Source of the DNA: Ottowia massiliensis
GTDB taxonomy: Bacteria > Pseudomonadota > Gammaproteobacteria > Burkholderiales > Burkholderiaceae_C
DNA length: 64,000 nt
Direction of reading: 5' to 3'
Assembly (NCBI RefSeq): GCF_900240305.1
Contig: NZ_LT964854.1
Location: 2,666,001-2,730,000 of the forward strand
This document shows positions 1 to 8,431 of this stretch, in pieces (the first letter of the stretch is position 1; each line of letters opens with the position of its first letter). Under the pieces are notes generated by a model. It ran no database searches. It had not been told where the DNA came from and saw nothing but the letters and a program-made list of their open reading frames with translations. Position numbers and translations under genes: made by a program.

Positions 1-438
1 CATATGAAGCAAAAGAAACCAGAACGATGGAACCAGGCAGGCAATTGCAGCGGAGCATATTATCTTCTTGTGCATCATGACCAAATCTCGTCAATGTAAA
101 TCGCATCGTGGATCCAGATTAATCAGATAATCTGGACACATACTTGTTGGCAGGCGCACGTTGCATGTATATAATGCAACTTCAGCACAATTTTTTAAGA
201 CAAGCATATTATATATGGTTTATTTCAAGATATTATTTGTTCCTGTTTATCATCCTCCTGATCCAGCAAACAATGTCTGGCACCAGAGTTCGCCAATGAA
301 GAATTATCAAAATACAAATAAGACACGGAATAGAAATGATTAATGCAAACGGCCACCAAAAGGACTCTCTTAAAAACCAAAGATTAACCACCATATAAAC
401 ATATGAAATATGAAAAACAATAATTCAATCAGCGTCAT
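1..438. other. AT-rich stretch without a recognisable gene
   Basis: I see no convincing gene here. The reading frames are short and unrelated to anything I know. Base composition is clearly more AT-rich than the core genes to the right, which fits the left part of an acquired or decaying island. The stretch lies downstream (in the minus-strand sense) of an Rhs tip fragment and its broken companion gene, so it may hold further decayed orphan-cassette DNA. Confidence 0.5.
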
Positions 439-655
439 TTATAAACCCATTCTGCAATCACAGTTCTCATTACTCTTCACGGAAGCATGGAGGTGAGTCA
501 CCCCGAACAGGGCCCTATTACTGTAAAAGCCGCAATGCCTGTCGCTATTCTTGACATAAACCAGCGTCCAGCCGGGTTGGCCCGTCCCAAATATACCTGC
601 ACCCAAACCTAGTAAAAATCCGCCTGCTTTAGATTTCAATGCCGTTATTCATTCC
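439..655 (-). pseudogene. Broken small orphan gene behind an Rhs tip (immunity-like position)
   Basis: On the minus strand, right after the stop of the Rhs tip fragment, an AGGA-type ribosome site precedes an ATG that opens a frame ending after seven codons (MNNGIEI). The adjoining frame then runs for about 65 residues to 439 with a glycine-rich, hydrophobic start (GGFLLGLGAGIFG). The simplest reading is one small gene broken by a frameshift. Its position directly behind a polymorphic-toxin tip suggests an immunity protein. I do not recognise the family. Confidence 0.35.
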
Positions 656-1075
656 TTATTTTTTACGATTTCTTTTTCTCTTGCACCAATTCTCATTGGG
701 GAATATCCAATACAGTCTCTTATCGTCTTCTGTTTTACTGTTCTTGTTATTTTTCTCTTTCAATGGCCTCTTCAAGAGTGACTCCTCGTTGAACACTAAC
801 GAAAGTTGCCAAATCCAAAAATAGATTCGCAGTATCGCCAATATGTCTTTCGGATTTTTATTAACGTATAAGCAAACATTAATTCATCCCGCCAGCCCGA
901 TCGGATCAGTCTGTATGTATCGCCCAGACCCGGCGCATAGCCCCTGCTCCAGTTCTGATGCAGCCCCGTTTCTGCATCAAAGTACTGTGTCCCCGGCAGC
1001 CTCAAATTGGTTTGCGCCATTGAAGCCGGATTGATTCTGGCCTTGCCGAAGACGCCACATCTGGCTCTTCACCTC
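656..1075 (-). pseudogene. Rhs/YD-repeat protein 3' fragment, copy 3
   Basis: Read on the minus strand, the segment encodes the conserved end of an Rhs core (pieces such as NLRLPGTQYFDAETGLHQNW and the DPIGLAG-type motif), then a short variable tip ending KRKRNRKK at 656. The core is split by frameshifts near 1000, and a TGA stands where the second glycine of the GLAGG motif is expected. It matches copies at 2980-3590 and 4547-5403 closely but not exactly. No 5' part of an rhs gene exists nearby, so this is an orphan 3' cassette and not an expressible toxin. Confidence 0.7.
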
Positions 1076-1250
1076 GTCTCTCCCATTCAGGCTGATTTTC
1101 CGTTCAAGTTACCTGCCCTCACTTATCGGGCCTGCGACCAACGCCGCATGGCAGTCTTTCGCCGTGCTGGCTTTGCCTGCCGCTACCGTGACTCACTGGT
1201 AGGTGCGGCAACACGCCGATGGCGATGATGGACTCAGCTCAACCGCCGGC

Positions 1251-1572
1251 CAGTTCTTGTGTGCTTTCCGTGCAGTCCTGGTGGGCAGGCTTACTTGCCT
1301 CTGACTTTGCTGCGCTTGCCCCAGCTGTTGCACCAGCAACGACGCCAAGGTCAGTACGCGGGCACTGTCAGCGAAGGCAAGACTTTGGCGGGCGCGGCAA
1401 AAACATTGCAGGGCGTGAAGGGCTTCAGTTTGGCGTCAGCAGCAGGCAGAGACTGGCAGTGGCGGGGTGAGGGGCTGCCGAGTCAAAAACAGGAGCGAAT
1501 CTGAAAGGGCTAAAAACGGCTTTCGCGCACGTTCCACTAGGACATCATGCTATTGAATAAGGAGCAAATATA
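1251..1572 (+). repeat. Duplicated ~300-bp segment, left copy
   Basis: This stretch and 6431-6732 share blocks such as GTGCTTTCCGTGCAGTCCTG near their left ends and GGCTTCAGTTTGGCGTCAG-like blocks in the middle, and both end in a family-A repeat. Conceptual plus-strand translations align in parts (LAGAAKTLQ against LAGAAITWQ; GFSLASAAGR against GFSLASVAER), so it may come from a decayed coding sequence. I cannot name that sequence. Together the copies bracket the two right-hand Rhs fragments. Confidence 0.6.
1491..1572 (+). repeat. Family-A dispersed repeat, copy 1
   Basis: Begins AGGAGCGAAT and ends GGAGCAAATA, with the core TTCCACTAGGACAT followed by TGCTATTGAA. It is one of 15 copies in the window and sits at the right end of the left duplicated segment. 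Confidence 0.85.
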
Positions 1573-1597
1573 AGCAAGCCGGGATAATGCCGTAAAT

Positions 1598-2161
1598 TTA
1601 ATACAGACCTTCGCTCAATAAATTTTCTCCGAGTGAAGGATCATTTCCTAGCTGATCACTAGAAATCTTCATGGCATCAAATATATCCGTCAACGTTTCC
1701 GCATTCATTATCTCACGTTTGATGCACCTAAGCGCTTCAGCATCAAACTGGGCATCATCGCCAAAGACAAAATTCTTATCAAACGTATCCATAATCGCAT
1801 CTTTCAGTTCCTCTATGTTAAAGTTCATCTTTTCAAGAACAACCTCCACCTTCCAATTCAAATTCATGAAATAAAACAACTTTTCAATAAATGAATTTCC
1901 GCGCACTCCCGTGAATCTTAACGATTCTATATTATACGCCTCCTTTTCGGTAAAAACCATTGCATTCCCATACTTTTTTCTTATATGACGTGGCCATCCG
2001 TCTGCAAATAGCAAGGCTTCCTTGCAGAATAAGCCAAAGTTTTTATCCGCGTACAAGATAATTATTGCCTCGGTTGCATCCACATTCCGAATTTTCATTT
2101 CCATTAATACCCTTATCTCCAAAGATAGAAAATTAGTTCCAAGCATTATTTCTGGCGTCAT
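1598..2161 (-). CDS. Hypothetical orphan-island protein, candidate immunity protein
   Basis: A 187-residue frame. I chose the ATG at 2161 (MTPEIMLGT) because AGGAG stands about eight bases upstream; another ATG in the same frame lies 18 bases earlier with a weaker site. The protein is acidic, with many Phe, Ile and Lys residues, no signal peptide and no membrane segment, so it is probably cytoplasmic. AT-rich codon use matches the island and differs from the core genes. I do not recognise the family. Its place among decayed Rhs tips suggests a surviving immunity gene, which is inference from context only. Confidence 0.6.
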   Translation of the reverse strand: MTPEIMLGTNFLSLEIRVLMEMKIRNVDATEAIIILYADKNFGLFCKEALLFADGWPRHIRKKYGNAMVFTEKEAYNIESLRFTGVRGNSFIEKLFYFMNLNWKVEVVLEKMNFNIEELKDAIMDTFDKNFVFGDDAQFDAEALRCIKREIMNAETLTDIFDAMKISSDQLGNDPSLGENLLSEGLY

Positions 2162-2530
2162 GAAGGGGCTCCTATCCATGCCAACCCTGGACGTGAGGCC
2201 AACCAGCTATTAAATGAGGGGCAAATCTGACGGCTACAGAAAGGCGGAAGCGTCCTATTGGTCGGACTTTATGAGGCGGCCACGGATTGCTCAGATAAGA
2301 TGACGGCAATGACCTTCGGCCTTGTTGGCACAATCAAGAGGAGCGCTGATCTATTTGGTCCTGAATGGCTGGCATGGAGAACAGCTTTCTGCAACAAGCC
2401 AAACGCTATTTTTAACGTTTGGCTTTCACAAGATAGCAGGAGACAATGAGGAAATATTTCTCCATTTGCGCTTGCGTCAGGAGATATTTGGCCCACCTGA
2501 AATCACCGTTGCCGCCAAAAACGCGAAGAC
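2162..2530. other. Gap without a recognisable gene
   Basis: No frame here is convincing on either strand. The only clear signal is the strong hairpin at 2396-2425. Composition is mixed, with a GC-richer patch around 2260-2400, which suggests a patchwork of recombined pieces. Confidence 0.45.
2396..2425 (+). terminator. Hairpin, possible bidirectional terminator
   Basis: A perfect 10-bp stem (AAGCCAAACG with CGTTTGGCTT) encloses a 10-base AT-rich loop. The stem itself supplies a short T tract in either direction. No intact gene ends directly in front of it, so it may belong to a decayed gene. Confidence 0.5.
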
Positions 2531-2834
2531 TCATGAGAACCTGTCACGCATCTTTTCATATAAAAACACGTATTCTGCATCGTGCGAAAATATGACCACA
2601 TTCAATTGCCTGCACTTGTCATTAATAAAATTCCTGAACATCAATTTTCCTGATGAAATCCAGCCCGATTTCTTCATCCGTCGGCTTGACGCAATCGAAA
2701 TTGAGATATATTTCATCAGGAGTAAAAAAAGTAATCATGACAAACAGCTCCATCAACAACCACAAACAGCTGATTCTGAAATCATCGAAAGCATTCCCGT
2801 GATGCCTCGCGAAAATAATGGATAGCAGGAACAA
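2531..2834 (-). pseudogene. Broken small membrane-protein gene behind Rhs copy 2
   Basis: Minus-strand frames 2622-2834 and 2531-2716 overlap and seem to be two halves of one gene split by a frameshift. The first begins with a hydrophobic run (LLSIIFARHHG, then CLWLLMELFVMITFF) and contains TPDEIYLNFD. The second ends near FSHDAEYVFLYEK. The layout of membrane segments followed by a polar domain resembles the decayed gene at 5701-6100. It sits just after the tip of Rhs copy 2, a usual place for an immunity gene. I know no family for it. Confidence 0.4.
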
Positions 2835-2852
2835 TAAAAAGACAAGTTTGGT

Positions 2853-2975
2853 TTAATACATCTGTAATGGCTGCGCCAAAAGCTCTGCAAGTAACGCTGC
2901 CAACAAAACTATTTTAAAATGCCATCCTATGGCTAGAACGAGGTCCAGCCCCGTGTATTTTATTAAGTGTATCAT
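2853..2975 (-). CDS. Small hydrophobic peptide behind Rhs copy 2
   Basis: A 40-residue frame starts with ATG at 2975, four bases after the stop of the Rhs copy 2 tip. It is hydrophobic (LDLVLAIGWHFKIVLLAALL) and would span the membrane once. It may be the first part of the membrane protein continued at 2531-2834, interrupted by its stop at 2853. It resembles the LDLVLDVILHFAII stretch in the frame at 5912-6100. Whether it is expressed is unknown. Confidence 0.35.
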   Translation of the reverse strand: MIHLIKYTGLDLVLAIGWHFKIVLLAALLAELLAQPLQMY

Positions 2976-2979
2976 AGTT

Positions 2980-3590
2980 TTACTTAATAAATCCACCTGC
3001 TATTCCACAAAATCCTATGGTAATTGGCAGTACAATTTTCCCCAGTGAGTCATAGAATGCCATCGGATTTCCACGGGCATACTGGTAAACATTCATCCCC
3101 TATCAGCCCAATCGGATCCGCCTGTATATACCTGCCAATGCCTGGCGCATAGTCCTGATTCCAGTTCTGGCGCAGCCCCGTTTCCGCATCAAAGTATTGC
3201 CCCGGCAGCCTCAGGTTGATTTGCGCCGTCGCGGCCAGGTGGATTCTGGCTTTACCAAAGGCCTCGCAGGTCGCCTTCCATGTTGTCTATCCCGCTTTAT
3301 TTAGCGCCAAGAGGGAGGTTTCCAGATAGTCTGTCGTCGGCTTCTTTCAGGCTGGTTTTGCCGTTCAACTCCGCCTGCCAAATGGGATCCGTGCTCTATA
3401 GACCTTCTTTTGCGTCTTCGCCCTCCTCGTTTGTTCTGGCTTGCTGCGTGTGGGGGTTGAATCCATACGCCCTGGTGATCCGGCCTTCCTCATCAGCTTC
3501 GGCCATCAGCGCGCTTTCGCCGTTGATGTAGTAGACCGTACGGCTTGTGCCGCCTAGCATGACGATCTTGGTAATTCTTCTTTTGGTTTG
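2980..3590 (-). pseudogene. Rhs/YD-repeat protein 3' fragment, copy 2
   Basis: The minus-strand translation gives, across several frames, the typical Rhs end: a YYINGESALMAEADEEGRI stretch, an NPHTQQARTNEE stretch, LNGKTSLKEA, a QPEAAG/YFDAE-like block, then NVYQYARGNPMAFYDSLGK and a short hydrophobic tip ending GFIK at 2980. At least two frameshifts and an in-frame TAG (near EGL*STDPIW) break it. The order of blocks equals copy 1 at 4547-5403. Rhs proteins are large polymorphic toxins delivered by secretion systems, and such 3' cassettes are known to be swapped onto the core by recombination. Confidence 0.7.
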
Positions 3591-3614
3591 TTGTTCTCCA
3601 ATCGAATGGCAACA

Positions 3615-3797
3615 TTATGTATTTTTATCATGCCTTTCGTCATCTATCTCATGTTTATGGAAAAAATATCTCCCATAACAAACGAGCCAAGCAAGTACAA
3701 AAAATGCAAAGAAATACACTCCTCTCCCAGTGGCAATAGATATATATGCTCCAGCAACGTACAAACACAAAGAACAAAACCATATTATTGCATTCAT
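3615..3797 (-). CDS. Small two-segment membrane protein, orphan-island
   Basis: A 60-residue frame from ATG at 3797. Two hydrophobic stretches (IIWFCSLCLYVAGAYISIA and GVYFFAFFVLAWLVCYG) are followed by a charged tail (KHEIDDERHDK). It predicts an inner-membrane protein with two spanning segments. It stands between Rhs fragments, a position where immunity proteins against membrane-acting tips occur. I do not recognise the family; expression is unproven. Confidence 0.45.
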   Translation of the reverse strand: MNAIIWFCSLCLYVAGAYISIATGRGVYFFAFFVLAWLVCYGRYFFHKHEIDDERHDKNT

Positions 3798-4051
3798 TTC
3801 ACGATCTCAACGTTCACATTCATTAAAAATTCAGATCGATTTGCGAGGGCACCATATGCGCCATTCATTAATATCAATTATAACATTCCAGATATCGTCG
3901 GGGCTAAAAATTCCCAGGGACAGATCTGAAATACCTAGACGCATCATTAATTATAAAGGGCACGACGCTTCCTTACGGCACAGATATATTCATTGATCTT
4001 AAAACTTCTATATTTGCACACATAACAGGCATGTTGTTATCAAGGGCATCC

Positions 4052-4405
4052 TCATCTATAACGAGATCCATCTGACCAGTATACATCATCATTTCCCTCG
4101 AATATTTTTTCAACAAAAAGGCATGCATTTTTGATGGCATCAATATCATCAACCCCAAAAATTTCATGCATCTTCTCTCTATACCCCTTTATATAAACCT
4201 TGCATGCCACATCAAAATCCTTCTTATGAGGCTTTGATATTTCTATAGTTATCATCATGCTATCCTTGTTTTTCGGATTTCCAAAGAATAGCTTGCGACG
4301 CAGAAATATAGATACACCATTACTCATTCTGGATTCCTTCCCTACAATGAACCTAACATTTTCCATACGATTCCATTGCCTGCTAATAGTATAGGTTTCT
4401 TTCAC
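4052..4405 (-). CDS. Probable DUF6968-like immunity-type protein
   Basis: A frame of up to 117 residues; the upstream start is GTG at 4405 and a second possible start is ATG at 4366 (MENVRFIVG). The pattern of N-terminal beta strands, an ISKPHKKDFDVACKVYIKGY middle and the motif IFGVDDIDAIKNA resembles small DUF6968-type proteins that often lie next to polymorphic toxins. That assignment is from memory of the pattern and is tentative. It follows the tip of Rhs copy 1 on the same strand, as an immunity gene would. Codon use is AT-rich like the rest of the island. Confidence 0.5.
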   Translation of the reverse strand: MKETYTISRQWNRMENVRFIVGKESRMSNGVSIFLRRKLFFGNPKNKDSMMITIEISKPHKKDFDVACKVYIKGYREKMHEIFGVDDIDAIKNACLFVEKIFEGNDDVYWSDGSRYR

Positions 4406-4546
4406 GGTTTGTCTTGATGTTACGGCGAATATGCACCTGATAATTGGATGCTATATCACAGTGCCGTAAACATTCTTCTAGACTCCTTCCACCTAGATCC
4501 ATGCAGCAGTCAATTCTCTTGCTAATCAAAGGTTGTAACCATGGAT

Positions 4547-5403
4547 TTATATATCTAACCATGAGGATAAAGCGCTAGCGCCTACAATTCCAACAGCAAT
4601 AGCACCCCCCATAAAAACTGTTGAATCGCCGCCTATGCCTATAACGCCTGGCACTGGTATTACAATAGAATGCCGTCTTCCTGGATCAATTATTACCAGC
4701 GAGTTTCCATTTGCATAGACATAACGATTTATCCCGCCCGCCAGCCCAATCGAATTCGCCTGCATATACCTGCCAATGCTTGCGCTGCAATTCCTGTCCC
4801 AGTTCTGGTGCAAGTCCGTTTCCGCATCAAAATACTACTCCGGCAGCTTCAGGTTGATTTGCGCCGTCGAGGCCGGATTGATTATGGCCTTGCCGAAAGC
4901 CTCGTAGTTCGCTTTCCACGTCGTCTCGCCCACCTTGTTCAGCGCCAATACGGGCACTCCCAGATGGTCAGTGATCAGGTAGTGGTAGCTGGCTTCTTTC
5001 AGGCTGGTTTTGCCGTTCAAGTCCGCCTGCCAGATGGGGTCGGTGCTCCATAGACCTTCTTCTGCGTCTTCATCCTCCTCGTTGGTTCTGGCTTGCTGCG
5101 TGTGGGGGATTGAATCCATACGCCCTGGTGATCCGGCCTTCTTCATCGGCTTCGGCTATCAGCGCGCTTTCGCCGTTGATGTAGTAGGTGGTGCGGCTTG
5201 TTGCGCCTTGCGTGACAGTCTTGGCAATTTTTCGGCCAAAGGAGTTGTAGCGGTATTGGATAGTGAGGTTTTCTGCACTGTCCTTGATTGTTGTAGTGCC
5301 AGTTTCTTTCCCAGCCTGCTCCGGCTTCTTTGATGAGGTTGCCTTGCGTCATGGCTGTATTGCTCTTGCCGCAGACTCTGCCACTCTCATTTTCGCAATT
5401 CAA
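4547..5403 (-). pseudogene. Rhs/YD-repeat protein 3' fragment, copy 1
   Basis: This is the longest Rhs fragment. It begins near GNLIKEAGAGW, shifts frame, then reads IQYRYNSFGRKIAKTV, TTYYINGESALIAEADEEG, RAYGFNPPHTQQ, LNGKTSLKEASYHYLITDH and LGVPVLALNK. At 4835 a TAG replaces the glutamine of the LPGQYFDAE motif. The frame then continues through YFDAETDLHQNW and SIGLAGGINRYVY to a short glycine-rich hydrophobic tip ending SSWLDI at 4547. It has lost its 5' end and carries at least two frameshifts and one nonsense codon, so it is a pseudogene. It represents the C-terminal core repeats plus tip of an Rhs toxin. Confidence 0.75.
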
Positions 5404-5795
5404 TTTGGACCATTGACCCTGAAATATGCGTCAATTATTTTTAGATCTGGATCGCCCCATCCACAATCATTGATACCATTTTTTATTTCAAGCAAGAAAG
5501 ATTCAAATTTTATGCGCACCAACTCTAAACGCAGGTTGCGCGTGCTCATTTTCACGACATACTTGGCAACTTTATGCAATTCAATTTCCATGGCCAAGTG
5601 CAGATGCCTATAAATAACTTCCAGCTCATGATTTATATATTTATCGGCTATATTGTCGGCCATCATGCCCAGCCCTTTAACCGAATAATTACTCATATCT
5701 TTATTCACGTGGAAAAGCTGGAAATCCAACTGCTGCGGCCACTCTGACAGAGCTTGCGTCATTAAAACAGAAAATTTTAGATCCATATTGTTCAT
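5400..5795 (-). CDS. Hypothetical orphan-island protein, candidate immunity protein
   Basis: A 131-residue frame from ATG at 5795. It is predicted soluble, rich in Leu, Met, Glu and Lys and mainly helical (for instance DNIADKYINHELEVIYRHLHLAMEIE by composition). It ends at the exact edge of Rhs copy 1, so the Rhs cassette appears to have been joined immediately behind it. I do not recognise the family. An immunity role for an earlier, now displaced tip is inferred only from position. Confidence 0.5.
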   Translation of the reverse strand: MNNMDLKFSVLMTQALSEWPQQLDFQLFHVNKDMSNYSVKGLGMMADNIADKYINHELEVIYRHLHLAMEIELHKVAKYVVKMSTRNLRLELVRIKFESFLLEIKNGINDCGWGDPDLKIIDAYFRVNGPN

Positions 5796-6100
5796 TTCCG
5801 TATTCTACTGTCTGACCAAGTCTCGACCGGCCCGCTGCGCTGTAGCAAATTGCATTTTGCCACCCACCATCGTTTTCCTCGACAAATATGATCAGATGAT
5901 TTTTTCTAAAACTACACCCAAAACCCAAAGTAAAAAATTACTTTTTCCGTACGAACCGGGAATACGTACCACATAAAAACGAAGGATCCCGCTATGATGG
6001 CAAAATGCAGAATTACATCAAGCACAAGGTCCAATGCGCCATCAAATCTTTTTAGCAGAAAAGGGGGCGAAGTTAAGTGCAACACCGCAAACAACGTCAT
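5701..6100 (-). pseudogene. Frameshifted membrane protein, orphan-island
   Basis: A first frame (6100-5912) encodes about 60 residues with a hydrophobic stretch (LVLDVILHFAIIAGSFVFMW). A second frame (5928-5701) continues with KNHLIIFVEENDGGW. The two overlap at a shared FYFGF/GFGCSF junction, which suggests one gene broken by a frameshift. The arrangement resembles the broken gene at 2531-2975. I cannot name the family. Confidence 0.35.
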
Positions 6101-6430
6101 TTACAATGCAGCCGATGAATAAAACGCATTCGCCATCATAGAAATCAGCATCCACAATCAGGTTCAGAAACGCTGGGGTTTGGAATGGAACCGAGCAAAC
6201 TTCCTCCCATATTTCTCATCGCCTTTTGCGATGCAGCGCTTTGAATATTTTCTCCATGAAACGCCTGCCCGGTGGCGATGGTAGGCGTGGCCTGTCCGGC
6301 GCAGCGCGCAGAGAGCCGGGCGCGCTTTTCAGGCTTAGGTCCGCCCACGCGTTGTTCAGGCGACACCAGCCCCCAGCGCCATGTGGTGCGGTTGATGACT
6401 ACCCGGCAGCCACCCGCCATTTTGTCGGCC

Positions 6431-6732
6431 AAGTTTTGCGTGCTTTCCGTGCAGTCCTGGTTAGACCACACCTGTCGCCTGTTTGGCTGCGCCTGCACGG
6501 GCAGCGACTGCACAAGGGCCAGAACTGGCGCGCTCAGTTTGGGTCAGGTTCTGGCAGGCGCGGCAATAACTTGGCAGGACATGCGTGGTTTCAGTTTGGC
6601 GTCAGTAGCGGAAAGAAACCGCCAGAGGCAGGGTAATGGTTTGCCGTGTCAAAGACAGGAGCAAATTTCAGGGCTTGAAAACGGCTTTTGCGCCCGTTTC
6701 ACTAGGACCTCATGCTATTGATATAGGAGCTA
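6431..6732 (+). repeat. Duplicated ~300-bp segment, right copy
   Basis: Homologous to 1251-1572 (shared TGCTTTCCGTGCAGTCCTGG at 6441-6460 and further blocks up to the terminal family-A repeat). The copies are clearly diverged, so the duplication is not recent. Confidence 0.6.
6657..6732 (+). repeat. Family-A dispersed repeat, copy 2
   Basis: Starts AGGAGCAAAT and ends in ATATAGGAGC, with the core TTTCACTAGGACCT and TGCTATTGATA. It is the right end of the right duplicated segment. Confidence 0.85.
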
Positions 6733-6849
6733 GTCTTATCCGCTTTAACGCTCTGCCTCGCAGGCGCTTTGGGGCGATGGCCGGAAGGCGTGATTGACGG
6801 CCTGCCGCGCGGGAGCGAAGGCACAGGCAGGTTTGGGACAGACTTTGAA

Positions 6850-7509
6850 TCAGGGCGCGGCTGCCTGGCTCTGCGCTTGCGGGGGCGAGGCGGCGATCCA
6901 TTCCACGTCGGCCAGTGCGAAGGCTTGCGGGAAAAGGTAGCGGCCGCCGAAAACGGGAACGTCCACAGCCTGCCAGGCAGGCGCAAAGCCCGGAACCTGC
7001 TGGCGCACGGCTTCGAGCACCAGCGTCGTGCAATACAGCGGGCGATCGCCTTCAGCCGTCAGGCGAAAGGGCTGGCCCGCGCGGGCGGCGGCGTGGCGGG
7101 CGGCGGCGGCGCGCTGCGCGGCGGTGAGAAAGCGCGGGCGGGCCACGGCTACGGCAGTAGCACGCCCGGCGGCTGCAAAGTCGGCCAGGGGCGTGATGAG
7201 CACCTGGTCGGGGCGGGCCGGGTCGTCATCTGTTGTGGCATGGGCCACCAGCACTTGCGGCGCTGTCTGGATGACGATGCCGATGTGCGAGTAGGCGCCG
7301 CCGCTCAGGCGCTGGATCAGGCGGCTGTCAGCCGAAGTGCCGCTGCGAAAAACCCAGTCGCCCGGCTGGAGCGCGCGGGCAGGCGGCAGGGGCACAGGCG
7401 GAGCCGCTGGCCGCAGCGGGTTGCTGCCTGTCAGAGCAGCCAGGGCGAACAAGGCCAGCGCGCTTAGCGCCAGGGCGGCCAGTCTGGCCCGCGTGATTTG
7501 CATGCGCAT
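6850..7509 (-). CDS. YiiX/YebB-type (C92) permuted papain-like hydrolase
   Basis: 219 residues from ATG at 7509 (another ATG at 7503). An N-terminal hydrophobic segment (LAALALSALALFALAALTG) gives an export signal or membrane anchor, so the catalytic part is probably periplasmic. The domain shows the family pattern GDWVFRSGT, then YSHIGIVI with the catalytic-type histidine, and GDRPLYCTTLVLEAV with the catalytic-type cysteine. These circularly permuted NlpC/P60 relatives hydrolyse amide bonds in peptidoglycan or lipoprotein-type substrates; the substrate here is unknown. It follows the lipoprotein gene at 7626-8036 on the same strand, with a hairpin between. Confidence 0.75.
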   Translation of the reverse strand: MRMQITRARLAALALSALALFALAALTGSNPLRPAAPPVPLPPARALQPGDWVFRSGTSADSRLIQRLSGGAYSHIGIVIQTAPQVLVAHATTDDDPARPDQVLITPLADFAAAGRATAVAVARPRFLTAAQRAAAARHAAARAGQPFRLTAEGDRPLYCTTLVLEAVRQQVPGFAPAWQAVDVPVFGGRYLFPQAFALADVEWIAASPPQAQSQAAAP

Positions 7510-7551
7510 ATTCAGCCAGATTTTCTGATTGATTTTCAGCGCGCCATGCAA

Positions 7552-7585
7552 AAACGGGAGCCGAATTTTTCCGCTCCCGTTTCTG
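7552..7585 (-). terminator. Rho-independent terminator after the 7626-8036 lipoprotein gene
   Basis: The stem AAACGGGAGC pairs with GCTCCCGTTT around an AT-rich loop, and on the minus strand it runs into a short T tract. It lies 40 bases past the stop of the lipoprotein gene and just before the hydrolase start. Confidence 0.65.
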
Positions 7586-7625
7586 GCTGCCGCGTTTCAT
7601 TTCGCTTGCGCTGGCCTGATGAATT

Positions 7626-8036
7626 TCAGAATCCGGCGCTGGCAAATATTTTCCATTTGCCTTCCACCTGAATGAGGCGCACTTTTTCCATGCCTTCGCC
7701 TTGTTTGAAGCGCACTTTCAGGGCCACGCGGGCGCGGTTGGGATCGTCCGCGTCGATTTCGCTGGACTGCACGGTGATTTCTTCCATGCCGCCCTGGCTT
7801 TCGGCCTTTTCCCTGGCCTTGGCGATCATGGCTTTCATCTTGCCTTGCGCCATTTCGGTTTTGCCAGGCTTGGAGCTGTCGGGCAGGTGAACCAGGCTCA
7901 TGGCGCCGTTCACATCGCCCTTGTAGCTGCGTTCAATGAAGGCCACGGCCACGCCGTCAGGCGTGTTTTTGGGGCCGGAGCAGGCGGTCAGGAAAATGGC
8001 CAGCAAGGCCGTCAGCAGCAGGGCTGCTCTGGTCAT
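7626..8036 (-). CDS. DUF4878-type lipoprotein
   Basis: 136 residues from ATG at 8036, with GGGAGA a few bases upstream. The N-terminus (MTRAALLLTALLAIFLTACSG) has a lipobox LTAC, so the mature protein would be lipid-anchored. The rest fits the DUF4878 pattern of a small NTF2-like fold: a helical part (FIERSYKGDVNGAMSLV) and a C-terminal sheet with ARVALKVRF, VRLIQVEGKWKI. The function of the family is unknown. Confidence 0.75.
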   Translation of the reverse strand: MTRAALLLTALLAIFLTACSGPKNTPDGVAVAFIERSYKGDVNGAMSLVHLPDSSKPGKTEMAQGKMKAMIAKAREKAESQGGMEEITVQSSEIDADDPNRARVALKVRFKQGEGMEKVRLIQVEGKWKIFASAGF

Positions 8037-8431
8037 GAATTTCACGATTTCTCCCTGTTCAAATAACAAAATGGCAAATCACAAAACGGCTTGAATCACG
8101 CGCAATAACACGGCGCGCCAGCCGGCGCGCGGCGGATTATGCCCACGGGGCGGGCGCTGATTTTGCGCGCGCCCTGATTCTCGCCTTTAGCCTTTAGGTG
8201 CAAACCCGTTCACGGAAAGCGGCTCGCGCCGCCTAGAATCCGGAGCCAATCAATGAGCACAGCGGCGCAGCGATGGCGCTGCCGCTTTCCGCCCCGCCGC
8301 TGCCTTCCCACGCATGCCGCCTGCCGCCCGCACTTCAAGCCTTGCCGCCTTGGGCCAGCCCCGGCCTCAGTCTGGCCGCTGCCTGGCCGCAGGCCATGCG
8401 CACCGTTTTTCAAACTCTTGGAGCTTTTCCC
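8037..8431. other. Intergenic region upstream of ppsA
   Basis: This divergent gap separates the lipoprotein gene (minus) and ppsA (plus). I see a GC-rich palindromic patch (GGCGCGCCAGCCGGCGCGC, about 8111-8130) and a ribosome site GGAG at 8420. The regulatory gene ppsR that often neighbours ppsA is absent here. No clear promoter can be assigned by eye. Confidence 0.4.

Larger units (their letters stand above)
1076..1597. other. Gene-free stretch with a duplicated segment and a family-A repeat
   Basis: No supported gene. The right part (1251-1572) is a diverged copy of 6431-6732, and its last 80 bases are a family-A repeat. The left part (1076-1250) has GC-rich composition unlike the neighbouring Rhs tips, and I see nothing identifiable in it. 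Confidence 0.5.
6101..6849. other. Right edge of the island, no supported gene
   Basis: The frames here are short and not convincing. Contents are the right copy of the duplicated segment (6431-6732) with its family-A repeat. GC content rises toward 6750, so this marks the transition from island to core chromosome. Confidence 0.45.
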
